Shown here: positions 34,601 to 46,782 of the stretch, piece after piece
Numbering within the stretch: position 1 is the stretch's first letter
How the letters are laid out: each line of letters begins with the position of its first letter
From: Strigamia acuminata
Taxonomy: Eukaryota; Arthropoda; Chilopoda; Geophilomorpha; Linotaeniidae
Assembly: GCA_949358305.1 (NCBI GenBank)
Contig: OX442316.1
Location: 11,842,001 to 11,906,000, forward strand
Length of the DNA: 64,000 nt
Direction of reading: 5' to 3'
Program-made: the position numbers and the translations under genes
Notes under the pieces: generated by a model
Told to the model about the DNA's origin: nothing
The model's database searches: none
The model's input: the letters and a program-made list of their open reading frames with translations, nothing else

Positions 34601-36568
34601 ACCACCAGACAATATAAGGAAAGTGTGTTCCGTGATTGAACCAGCATTCCCCTCACATAATCCGTTAAAGGGTTGACGACTCTAATCAATGATGGCTGAT
34701 AATAGAGTGATAAGCCTTAGTAGGATAACCAAGCGTCTAACAAAATCACCTCGGAGAATTAATTCGTCCGAGATAATAATACGGACCTATCAAAAGAAAG
34801 AGAAAGGAAAAGGAATTAATTTACTTCCTCTAATTCTATTTCTACATTTTTTTCCTTCTCTCTTTTCCGTAAATCCCAAACTCCTTCATTACCAACTGCC
34901 AATACTTTTGCTCAAACTGACAGTCGCTCCCATCTGTACAAATGAGGTTGTTAGCCAAAGAAATTGGATCCAAGTGTCTCTTGAAATCTTCTTTCACTTT
35001 GTTTGCTATTCAAAACTCAGAGAGGTATTTAAAAGACGCCCGGTGAATTTCTTAAACAAGACAGCAGCAAATTCAATTGCAGCAGGTAAACACAGGGGGG
35101 AATGCGATATTCATTGTTGCAAGATGTGTTACTGATAGGCACCTTTACAAGTTGACCGAATGACCCTCGCTCGAGAGCCACACTTTGTGCTGGTCATATC
35201 GCAACGACGGTCTCATATTTCTTCCGAAACTTCAGCCAGTTAAGGATGGTGGAACGAGCGAGTTTCAGGTGTTGTTTTGCGAGTAAATTCGTTATCGTCA
35301 TTCACACGCTAAGCAGACGTGTTCAACGTTCAATGCAGCTGAAATCGGCTGTAATTTAAATGTACTTGAATGCATTATAAAACAATTTTGGAAATTCCAT
35401 TTCCTTGTTTTAATTAAACGCTTAAAATATTAGAATAGAGTTAATGGTTATCATTGACCGAACTGCGACCAAAAATCCAATGCCATATCCGCTTTGTGTT
35501 GTCATCCACCACCAATAACAGTTACAACTAGTTGATATGTCATGTGTTGATAGATTAACCACTCCCATTTGGTTTAAACGCTCGATGCAATATTTTGCAC
35601 ATTAATTAGCAAGCTGTTTATAGTATTTAGTGATCAATAAAATTGTATTAAAGCGTCTTGTTCTGATGATGCGAGAAAAAGAGATGAAAAGAAACTTATG
35701 TTTTTTGAAAATGGCTGCAATATTCTTGTATAAGTGTATCTTATACCAACTTTACATGTTCCTTCCTCGCTTCTTCATTCCCATTCGCAAAATATTACTC
35801 ATCCGGAGTCATAAAAAAAATGCCGGTCGTGAGAGGAAACTTTGAGTGAGAGAGGATTAAAGATGAGCGCACGAAACAAAAATTGCTGAAATGACTTTGT
35901 AAAATTGTGCTCAATGGGTTGAGCGAGCTCGAAAAATCGGTGCGTGTCAATAAAGTGCTTTCATTGTAAATTTCCAGATGTTTAATTTAGATTTACCAAG
36001 ATATCCACTTTACATGGTCCGAACTGCGAAACATCTCCAGTGGGGTAGCCATGATTTATTAAAACAAATTGCCAAGTAACTGCGAACACACAACAACCAA
36101 AACAAATTTAATTACACTAAATCAATATTTCGGAGTTAAATAAATAAAATTATTTACTCGTGCAGTTCCATCCCATTGTTTAAATAAGAAAAAAACAAGA
36201 CGGAAAGGGAAAATGAAGAGAAGAAGAAAAGAAATATTACATCAACTTAATGTAATGAAATCAATCTTCCAAAAAGCAAAAATTTAAAATTCAAACAACA
36301 ATACCGACGAGTGCGCACAGTCTGACAAACAAGCCGAGGCAAATTGAAAACAATTTTCCAACCATTTGGACAAAACGATGACCTTTCATAGAAAACGATT
36401 TTCGGCTTGAAAGAAGACAAACTCAATTGCTCGCTTCCCTTCCTTTCATCCTCAAAATATCTTTTATTGTCTCGAAAAAAAAATCTTAAAATAAATTCCC
36501 TCTGAGCTTTTACAAGGCTGGGATTGCACAGAACTCATCAACAAATTGCCATCCACCTACAATCCGTC

Positions 36569-36574
36569 AAAAAA

Positions 36575-36605
<31 letters not shown>

Positions 36606-36607
36606 AA
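36569..36607. repeat. (AAAT)n microsatellite
   Basis: About eight uninterrupted AAAT units. Shorter AAAT tracts occur at 23085-23108 and 31650-31672. Confidence 0.9.
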
Positions 36608-37255
36608 ACGAAAATCTCGTTCCAAAACAATCCGGACAAAAATAAAAAGTAAACTAATTGTGCGCCCATTGTTCTCGAACACAATGCACCTTGCGTGTCC
36701 AGATGACCTGTCAAAGCAGCCAATCAATGTCTAGCTATGACTCTTGTTAAACGGTTCGCCCTTGCCGTTATTGATGGCGGTGGGGGATGACGGGCGTGGA
36801 CAGCGCAGCAAATGAGGTCATAGTTGAGCCCATCGTGGTCTCATTTCAGTTTTCTTCATCCAATATTCATGCAGTCAATAGCGTTGTCATGCATATCCAA
36901 CGAAGGATGTTCGACGGTAGCCATTAAGATAAGGTGTGTGCGTGTGTGCTGATGCACCTGTTGTAAAATCTTACAATTCGTAAATGGGATAGTCGAATTC
37001 TTCCTCCTTAGCAATTTTCGTGAAGTTCAAATTTTGGAGTCAAAAAACCCTATTATAATGGATGCTGATTTATTCATACTGAACATTTTGACCATTAGAG
37101 TCTCTTTAAATACAAGAAATAACATCATGCAAACGTGACGTTTTACAAATCCCAAAGTGCACAATGCACCATATCAAATAATTACACTATAATTCAAATA
37201 GAAGCCATATTTCGTAATAATTCCAATCAAATAAACAATATACTTTCTAAATACA

Positions 37256-37650
37256 AAATACTGTATTTTTAAGAGTCGCCCTCGAATTTTAGCCGCCCTC
37301 AAATAGTAGCCGCGGCTGAGACACCAAGAAAACCGTATTTTTGCAAAAGTGCAGTATTGTTTTCGAGTCATTTTCGTTTGGAAATTTTGCTTAAATGCTG
37401 TTTTCAGACAGATACTATAGTGCTGCCACTTCCGGTATTCATACGCTTCTTACCCACAATCCCTCAGTTCGCAGTCTATTGTATTTAGGTCTGTGGATGA
37501 ACGTACACTTCGTTCGTGAGTATCGTGACGTTCAGACTTCGTTTGTTACATTAAACAAATGTAACGAACGAAAAACCGAAATTGTAATTGCTGACAAAAA
37601 TGGCAGTTTTGAATAAGAGCCGCGGCTCTTAATCGATAAAATACGGTAAT
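37256..37650. mobile_element. AGCCGCGGCT family element, copy 3, with inverted ends
   Basis: The right end, reverse-complemented, reads TACCGTATTTTATCGATTAA then GAGCCGCGGCTCTTATTC. The left end reads TACTGTATTTTTAAGAGTCG with GTAGCCGCGGCT further in. The roughly 395-bp interior is non-coding. This looks like a longer form of the foldback repeat at 12951-13036. Confidence 0.55.
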
Positions 37651-39006
37651 ACAAAATATCCAGGTTTTCACACCTGTCTTGGGATGGGCGATCATCTCTT
37701 CTGCGATGCATGAATGATGCATCAGTTGGGTCTTGTGAGCAGCGCAGCTTCATCTCTTTCTCTCTCTCGCTTCCCCATGTGGAATAAACCCGCAGAGTGA
37801 TAGAACTTCCTTTCCTCACTGTCTCTTCCTCTCCCGCAAGTTGGCAAAGACGCTGCTGATGTCTCCAGAGAGCCATTTTTTTTAGTTTTTAGCTCGGTTC
37901 TTCAGAGGTAGGAATATGTTGTCAAGGACAGAGGAATATTATGTTATTCTTCGCAGTTTAAAGTTTCGTTTCAATTGTTTTCATAGTGTTTGTCAAGCGT
38001 TTTATTATTTTTTATACACTTATACGAAGCGTTGTTTTTTAGTGACATCTATTGATTTTTTTATTGACATAAATGTCTTAAATTGTCACTTATTTAAAAT
38101 TTATTTATTATTTATTCATGTATTTTTTTTCCAAATATTTTTATGGATGTTACTTAAGTTTTTATGTCTGTAATTTTGTAAGTTTGGAAAAGTTGTCCAG
38201 TTCTTGCAACTAAAAACTTTACCATCAAAAGTATAACCATAACACTTTAGTTATTAAGAAATAAAAATAAAACCTTTTATCGATAACAGCTTTCAATAAA
38301 CTTTTTTCTTCTTCCAAGCAATATAAAAAGAAAAGAGAATTTTTTTTGTCGTTTTCCCTGCGCCGGAATTCAAGCATCCAGCAAAATGATAAAAACCGAC
38401 CTCACTGCGAATCCATCACCCAATTCAACTCCACTCCTTTCCGGATCCATCTTCATTTAGAAATTGAAAAATTCAAAAAAAAAAAATACAAAAAAAAAAC
38501 CCCCCAAAAAAACCCCTCATCTCAGCTAATCACCCACTTTTCACCCAACACACCAAAAAAATAAATATTTACGACTAAACGCACGGAATAAATGACTTCT
38601 TGCCAAAAACACCGCCCAATTTCTTAACCCACCTCCAATCCATCACATTTTTAACCCATTAATTCAAAATATGGAACATAAATAAATTGTCCTCACTTAA
38701 CTTTAAAAAAAAAAAAGCACATGAAAACAAAGCATACAGATAGCGGCATGCTGTGAATCAACTACAAAGTAGCACGCACACGAATCGATGACCGAGAGGT
38801 GTGCGCGCCTGGATGGCAGGTGGATGGATGTGGCGCCTCATCTCTCGTCAGGACGCATTGACTCGACCACCCCGTGCTAGATCGGCTGTCAAGCCACCTC
38901 ACGCAACTCATTAGTGACTCGTTAGACGTGAGGTGAAAGAGAAAACTCGAGGGAAGCGGATAATACAAGTGCAACGGCAAATCCATTCCCCTTTCTCATT
39001 TCTTAC

Positions 39007-39330
39007 CTGCTCGTACGTGCACATCACGACTCAAAACTGTTCCTGCTGCATTATTGGCCGCGCATCTATATACAGCTGCATGCGCATCTTGGCGAAACTC
39101 TTCCGCTTTGAATGGTGGAAACACGAGGTCTCCATTAGGCAACACTTCACGCACTCCGTCCAAGGATCCTATCGACGCTCCCGTGCTTGATTCCCATGTT
39201 ATGTGTGGCAACGGATCTCCCGTAGCTAAGCATTCGATGGTCACGCCCGTCGTATTTGAAAAGTCGACATTGTTTGGCGGTTCTTTGATAAAAGTGGGAC
39301 CTTCTGGATGATCACCGTCCGTACTTCCAG
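39007..39330 (-). CDS. Dscam: Dscam exon encoding Ig1 (complete domain)
   Basis: This exon encodes the first immunoglobulin domain of a Dscam homologue, a cell-surface homophilic adhesion receptor used in neuron self-recognition and, in arthropods, also linked to haemocyte function. The minus-strand reading opens after an acceptor (TTATTAG, AG at 39332-39331) and closes at a GTAAGA donor (39006-39005). It is 324 bp and runs phase 1 to phase 1. Visible motifs in order are GPTFIKEPPNNVDFSNTTG, the first Ig cysteine in IECLATG, the core tryptophan in HITWESS, LVFPPFKAEEFRQDAH, the second cysteine in VYRCAANN, and the terminal SRDVHVRA. These match the order of the Drosophila Dscam1 exon-3 product, including FPPF, RQ.VHA.VY.C and RDVHVRA. 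N-T-T is a potential glycosylation site. No initiator methionine or signal peptide is in the exon, so the start codon must be in an upstream exon. Homology is secure; assignment to one of several possible Dscam paralogues is not. Confidence 0.93.
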
Positions 39331-40721
39331 CTAATAAGTAAATAAATAAACATACAAATTAGATATTAGTCATATTACGCAGTCAAATACGCAAATATTG
39401 CAATAAAAATTGTAAAATTGTAAATTATAAATCAACTTGTCGACATTTTGCCACTTTGTGATTTCACTTTGTGGTTTCAAACATATACTTTACAATGTAC
39501 AGCATTTCGTGGAATTAAGTATATTATTTGTACATTAAATAATGCATTTTATTTTATTGCAATACATTGCAATATAATTTCAAAGTATTTTTGAACCATT
39601 TGGGAAATAACGGCGCAAATCGAGGGATTTACAAACGCAATTTCGTCCGAACTATTTGGTTTTCCAGTTGTTCCCCACCCACAATTTCTAGCGCCTTGTC
39701 TCTTTATTAATCCTCGAATCCCGAATTGATGTTCAGGTGGTTATTTTTACTGTAGTGCAGCGCAAATTGCTTCATCGCTACTAGTGACAATAAACCATGT
39801 CCTATCCTATTGCCTGTCTGCGGTCCCTTTTATGTGAAAACTACTAACCAGACATTGAATGGCCACCAGACACGAACAAACTAAACCACAGCAGTGGACA
39901 TTGCTCTAGGGACCAACAAAATCCGCACCAAAAAAAAATAAAAATCCAAAACAACAATATTTGCTTAAATAACTCGAGCATGAGTAATTTAAATGACCCG
40001 ACAACACCTTGCAGGTGAAGCCATCTTCCTGACCCCGAGTTACCATTATTTATGGACAAAAATGAATTTTTTAATTTTCCTTCCCATGTGATGAGCAAGC
40101 AGCACGTTGTAGAGGCCGAGTTATCACTACGAGCAACTCGCGCCATTTCACACGCGCGACCCCTTTGGTGCCCTGGGTCTAGCGATAAGCGCGTTTGGGA
40201 GCTCTTATCATCATACATCAGACAACAAGCGAGTTGATCGGAGTCCAAGTAAAAATCGCTTCGTACCAACTTTAATATTAATTGATTTTACAATTGCAAT
40301 TTGCGCTTCATTTGTAATTCATTTCATTCGACTTAACTAGATACTTAGACAAGACTTTAATATCGTCACCTTGACGACTCTCTGCGAGGAATCCGAGGAT
40401 CTCTTTCAAGTGTGAATAAGTAATCAATTTCTTGCGCTTTTCTCTCATCGTCGATTATATATTTTCACTTCTAGATTTAAATAAGCTTACATGGACACGC
40501 GAACCCATTCACTATATTGTCAAATGGAAAAACGCGTTAAGAAATAAATTCCCAGAAGAAAATTGCACGTTTCAACAACACGCGTGTATATTTTTTGTAA
40601 ACAACTTCATCGTGTTAACACGAGGGGCAAACCAATAACGCAACATGCGATTAGCACTATTTGTTAACCGGAAATGGCGTTCTTGGATGTATCTACAAGA
40701 TAGCCAGAAATATTAAATTAA

Positions 40722-40850
40722 CACTACAGTTCTCGCCCGGTATCTTGATGCCAAACTCGTCCTGCGCATCCCACTCTGCGCAGACGATTTCCCAATTCCA
40801 GTCGTTATTTAGCACTATTAAGCATAATATTGGGCCTAATAATGCTAAAA
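40722..40850. repeat. Half copy of the 62669-62869 foldback element
   Basis: CTACAGTTCTCGCCCGGTAT, then CTTGATGCCAAACTCGT and GCGCATCCCACTCTGCGCAG, match the left arm of the foldback element at 62669-62869. The right arm is missing. The minus-strand hydrophobic open frame here is part of this repeat. Confidence 0.65.
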
Positions 40851-41064
40851 TAAAGTAAATAAACAACAAAAAATTCATCAACAAAAGTAATTTACAGCAC
40901 GGTGGTAAAATATTGTCCATTTATTTCCTTCGTGTGCAACAAGCTTTACAATGCACCTAGATAAGCTGTTACCTCCCAAGTAAATAATATCAATTGAGAT
41001 TAAACGTTTCATATGTGCAATACCACTTTAAGTCCTGAAAATGCTTAGTCATTTGTTATCTGCC

Positions 41065-41091
41065 AAAAAAAAAAAAAAAAAAAAAAAAAAA
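41065..41091. repeat. A27 homopolymer
   Basis: An uninterrupted run of 27 A. No retroposon body was recognised immediately 5' of it. Confidence 0.9.
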
Positions 41092-41421
41092 GTTCCTTCT
41101 GACTGTGTGTCTGACCTCCTTTTTTATGGTTACAATTCGAGCAGAGATGGTTGAAATGTCACAAGTTGATACATCACTACTTTTCCAACTGCTGCGTGCA
41201 AATGAGTCTTGAAATTTACGATTCCTAACCATTGAGCAGTGCTAAATTAAGCGCAAAGGAGAATAACCTTTAATACGCGATGTAATTTAACAATGCGCGT
41301 CGCGCGACCAAACTTCTAATTTGCAAATGAGAAAACATTGAGCCGAAAGACACTTTAGACATTGCTATCTAATAAGATTGAGCCTCAAACTTAAAATAAG
41401 GTTTTGTTCGACAAATTCATG

Positions 41422-41495
41422 ACTGGAAATCGAACCACAGATCACTTGTTTGGCAGACATGCGCACCACCACTATTCAACCAGGATTCCAGCCAA
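41422..41495 (-). repeat. tRNA-like segment, probable SINE head or decayed tRNA
   Basis: On the minus strand TGGTTGAATAGTGG (A-box-like) is followed about 31 bases later by GTGGTTCGATTTCC (B-box-like), and TGTCTGCCAAACAAG between them recalls a tRNA-Gly GCC anticodon region. The T-stem has mismatches, so an active tRNA is unlikely. Confidence 0.45.
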
Positions 41496-44400
41496 ACCAC
41501 AGATAAGTATTTCTCTTCAATTCCGATCTGAATTGAATTCATTTCCAATTTATTGAATTTAGTACAAGTTTAATAAAAAATATTGCACCCATCTTTATCC
41601 CCTCTGTGTATATCTATCTCTATACATGTTTATTTTTTAATGGAAAAAATCTTTTATTGCCTTGATTTCTATTGAATCGATAATTGTGCAAGAAGTGCCC
41701 TTTAGGATACACCAAACATTCTGAAGACAGTTTGGAAGAAAACGGAAATTGCGGCTGACTTATATCGGGCTTATCATCTAGGACAAGATTTGCGGCTTAG
41801 AAAACGACAAGACTTCCTTTTCCAATTAAAGAAAACGACGAAACAAAATCCAACAAAAACCCTTATCCAAACTATTCTAATTTAAATTCAGCCCTAAACC
41901 GTAAATAAGAAAGAAAAAAATAAAGAGAAAAAAAATATTTTTCTTCAATTTATTTCTTTTTTTTTCCCCCTCAAACTTTTTCCCATCCCCCAAAAAACCC
42001 AAAATCAAAAAAAATCCAACCAAATGATTTCCAAAATGACAATTTGACGAAGTGAGATTGCACAGTTTGAAAATAATTTACCCGCTTTGACTAGCACCAT
42101 TTAAAACCCAATGTGAATAATAACTGCAAGCAATCACGCCCATCGTTACCATGACAACAGATGATTCGAGCGTTTAGTGCACAACGTTTGCAGTTTCGAT
42201 ACGAGCATCTGATAGGGCCTCTGCACTAATAAACACAGAAGGCGGAAAAAGCAATCGCACATTATGATCGAGGTTTTTGCAACTGGTTTGTTGCACTTAT
42301 CTCCGCTTGTATCAGCCACGCACCGATGGACAACGAATGCCAACTCATCATCGCCGCACAGAATAGGATGAGCAGCAAAAGGGTTACCCCAACGTGCCCT
42401 GTTATTCAGCGATGCGCGGGGGGAGGGCGAGAAACGCAGTCAAGAGGAAAGGAAAACCAAGTGGAGTGAGCGAAGGATTCAGGGCTGCCATCGGAGATAA
42501 GTAACTATGTGTGGGGTAGGGAAAAAAAGAGAGGGAGAGAAAGAGAGAGAAAAGAGGAAAAAAAAGCTTAGATGTTGAGCCCTATCCTCGGTATATAGCC
42601 ATAACCATATATCTTGAATGCAGGAAGAAGGGAGATGATCCAACCAACCAACCAGCCAACCAACACCCCTTTTTGGGAGCAGAGAAGCGTTCCGGCTTTG
42701 TGAATGGAGAGAAAAGAGAGTTTTGCTTAGTAGGTTTTAATTTCAAATTGGAAAAGATGGGAGCAGGTAATTTGGAGGAGAAAACAAGTGTGAATCTGCT
42801 CCGGCACAATGGATCATTTGTGAAAGAATTAAATATTTAATCACCTCATAGTGAATTACTCATGGGTAGTATTAGCTCAGCAGTCAATCGATTAAGAGGG
42901 GAGTTTGGGATGAAGGGAGGGGAAAAAGAGCAAACTCAGCCGAGCGGAGACACAAGTTGCTCCGCTCAAAGAAAGGAATCGCGACTGAGCTTTCCCGCAA
43001 TGCACCAATGCTGTGCTGCACAGATCCAAATCGAAGTGCTTTTTTTTTTACATTTTATTTTTTATTTCTGTTTTTTTTTTTTAAAAAAAAAATTCACTGA
43101 TTTGTGGCATGTTCTTCTATTACCGAAGGTTGCGGCTTGAAATTCAGCCAAGAAACTGATTTTTCTGTCCGAAAAGAATCCTAAATTGTGAGCCTACTTT
43201 GAAATATAAATCCATCCATCCCTTGTGTTGGTTTACAACGGTTTACAATGGGGTGTTAAGAGCACATGGCAGCCGGTATAAATCAAATGCAGGCGAGTAT
43301 AGCTGTAATTTTTCAATTTTTCAGTGTACACGCCCGCTTTTTGCTACTGACCGCTTTCCTTGTGCACCCACCGTAAGAAAATGCTGGCAACATATGCAAA
43401 ATCTGCATTCAATTTATGGAAACTAAATTTAAATTCCACAAAGGCAGTAAATATAAGAAATAAAAAATTTATTCCAGGATTGGACTTGTGGTACTCTTGC
43501 CACACAAAAACCAATTCTGCCATGAAACAAACATTTCTCTAACCCAAGAAGTAGTCAATGCCCAGTAGACCGGATACCCTCGAGTATTCTGGTTGATGAA
43601 AATTGTCCAGTGTCGAAAGCGATTCACTGTGGACCCAAGACGTCGAAAGATCATTCAAAACAAAATAGATGACTTTCATTTCATAAATAATTTATTATTA
43701 TTATTATTTATATCTCAATGTCCGATCTCGAGAAGGATGCCAGAAAATAGAGATTTTAAGAAAATTTGATCTTTATCGTCAATGTAACGTTCTTTTGCCA
43801 ATCCTTCGATTGTGTTTTCCGTTATTTTCAATTATTGTATCTCCACAATAGTTGTCTGTGTGTATCGATAAATTTTCTTTAAAATGATGATAGATACTGT
43901 ATTTCCCATCCCCAAACAAACCATCCAACTGATTGGATGAATTTTTCATTGCGTGTCTCGTTTGTGAGAATGGGGAATAATGAAAATAAAACGCAAGCAC
44001 GAATGAAAAAAGATACTCGAAGCGTACAATTATCTCATCAAAGCAGTGGCCAGGGAGTGAATGGATGATTTTGAATTCCCAGGGGTCTTAAGGGGTCGAG
44101 TCACTTTACAGTCTAATTCAATGGCTGGACTAGTGTATGGCATTCATTAGTCTCCGCCCTTCCCTGGAGAATAACTCGAGTTGAATTAAAATTTACCACA
44201 GAAAACAGACTTACTCAATTTCCAGTAACTTTGTTAAGCCCAAGTCAACTTTATGTACCCATTGTATCTACTGTGTATTCCCAGTAGAAGGGTTCCTCCA
44301 TCAGATGTGGCAAATGCTTGGCCAAGCAGGTCAAAAGGATATGATCTTGAGAACCCAGTGTCGCCCTGGGGGATGAGCAACTGCCCACCAGACGCCTTCT

Positions 44401-46740
44401 TTTGACGAAGACGAACGACCAGAGCTGTTCAACTGGACAAACTGATTCAGGTGAGGAGAAGCAGATGGCATTTTGCCATCGTGAATGGTGCTAATGACTC
44501 CATTAAAAGCCACCTATTTATGTTGATGGGTATTTTGCTTCGTTTTATGTTTACCTATTTCTATTCCGAGAGAGTAGCGAGTAAATCGGACTCTCTGCTT
44601 GCACATGATCCTTCATCTGCAGGTGGGATTTCCTGCTCTGCTCGCTAGGGTGAGAAAAATCCTCTGCTTATTCCAATTTCAATCTAGAAATTGGATTTGG
44701 CGTTCATGTGTACCGCGTTTACATGCCAGGATATTTTATGGCAGTGAAATCAGTTACCATAGAATTCCCGCGAGAACCTCAAAGTCTACGTTAACTGGAC
44801 TTTCAAATAGTTCTGAAACGAGGCTTTCAAAATCTATGGTTGGCAATAATTTGATACAACCGGGGTGGGCAACCCTGTCGTCAGTCGCCACATGAGGTCA
44901 TGAAAGTATGGCAAATTTCAGTATGCCATATTTTGGCTCCAACACAGTTCAGTTTACAGACGGCTAAATACTGGAACATACAGTAAGATACCGGTAGTAA
45001 GATTGCACTACACTCCACAACAAATTAATGTTGTAATTAATTGAAGATTTGCATTATTCGCACACGTTATCGTACGATCTACACACGTTAACGTTACAAA
45101 CCGGAAGTCACGTTACGCATTCTGGGTCAGCGAGATTACAAGACAACTCCCCTTGGCGGTAGAGACCCTCAGATGGGATTTTAATACATTGGAACCAGGT
45201 GACACAAAATAACAACAATTCAAATGGACAATGTGTTTTAATGTGTTATTTCTTAATTTCCATATAGTGTGCAAAGAATATAGTGAGATTTTAAGCACTT
45301 GACACTCATGATCTAAAAGACCAAGAACATTATACTAGAGGTATCTTTTATATAGATTAAGATTGTTTGTAAGCTGTTGGTGATGCTCCTAGGACTATCC
45401 CAACACCCATAAGACATTATTGGAACATTCTATTGTTGTTCTAAAGTTTGCATATTCTTCCTAGCTCTGCTAGAAAATGTGGTGTTTCCCTTAAATAATA
45501 TAATGGTAGAGATGGCGGCCCATTTAGCAGACAATTGTGATTGTGGTTAAACAGCAAACTGAAATTAAAAATCTCCCCCAACCAAGTATGAGAATAGTTA
45601 ATTGTTAATCTCCTAATTGCCTGATATGGTCTTATTCACCACATCCCCAAACGAAGTGAATTCCAATCCAAACTGATTGGATTATTTCACTCGCAACTTT
45701 CCCATTCCGGCTTGCCATATCACGAAACCGAAAAACAAAACAAATCATCTTTAATTTTTTTCTTCTCTTAGTAACCACGGCAACCGCATATTGAAAAGCG
45801 GAAGCAGTGCTTTTAGGGTGGGGCGTGCATTTGACCATTTTCCACACTCATCTGCATCTGGCAAATTGCTGTGAAGCTTCTCACCACACCTTCTCAACCG
45901 TTAAGGAAAATATTTTAATTCAATACCCAAGCCTCGAATACCCCTCTCCCCCCGAAACGCCCAACTGCAAAATTTCTCGGCAAAATTAAAGAGCGTAAAG
46001 AGGCTCCTCGAAGCAGCCTCGATGAGTGGCTATGGGGCTGGTAAAGAGACCAAGTGTTATGCGCGCCCATCAAAAATACCGATCGCCTTCCCCATGCACA
46101 GATTAGCTTTCAACATCACCAACAATGCGAGCAGCTATAAAACTGCGTCAATGTCGAAAGCAAACCCTCTAACCACACCACACCATACCATACCCCCTAG
46201 TTCCCTATTTCCCTCTCCCCCACTTCAAAGTTGAGAGATAAACAGACGAATGCAAGACAACTAAGTGGCAGAGAAGAGCCCAAGGAAATCATCCATTCCG
46301 GAAATGAAAAATGAGGTAAAATGCTCCAGAGCAGGTAAAGGGTTGAGATTCTTCAATGCATTATTAACATGTGCTCAAAACACGGGCTTGTTGAGAGAAG
46401 TGGGGTTACGAAAGAGAAACCTCATTAAACATTCACGTTTCCCATTCGCCTAGCTGCTATTTTCGTGATAGCATTTTTATAAGTAAAAAGCACCTTCTAT
46501 AAACATAATTATAACCCTTTACAACCCGTTATTTATCAGTAATAGGCCTGCCATCGTAAAAGCCTACTTGAAAAGGGGGAAGAAGGAAAAAAATAATAAT
46601 AGCACGAGCAATAATGATGAGGATGTAACACCGTAGCGTAATTTCTCCCTTTATCAAATTCTATAAAATCCTCGTCTAAGCCTGAAGAGTGTAAGGTGTT
46701 TAGATGCTCGGCGTCACCATGCTCGAATGGCATCGACATT

Positions 46741-46782
46741 CACCCTCTCCTACTCCTACTCCTTCTCCTTCTCCATCTCTTC
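46741..46782. repeat. CTCCTN pyrimidine repeat
   Basis: Imperfect six-base repeats (CTCCTA, CTCCTT) form a pyrimidine-only tract. A second pyrimidine tract (CTTTCT type) lies at about 56508-56556. Confidence 0.75.

Larger units (their letters stand above)
31648..39006. other. Intron between Ig1 and Ig2a
   Basis: This 7.4-kb intron lies where pancrustacean Dscam1 carries the exon 4 array. I looked for additional copies with the AVLKC.VPSF signature and saw none. It contains an AAAT microsatellite (36569-36607), an element with AGCCGCGGCT ends (37256-37650) and an X-box-like palindrome (31912-31925). Confidence 0.55.

Noticed and set aside
40693-40920. Hydrophobic minus-strand open frame, considered as the Dscam signal-peptide exon
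   Set aside because: Much of it lies within a half copy of a dispersed foldback repeat, and no splice donor in phase 1 was found at a suitable place.
44864-44900. CCGGGGTGGGCAACC, similar to a hAT terminus
   Set aside because: No matching inverted end or 8-bp duplication was found downstream; at best a truncated copy.
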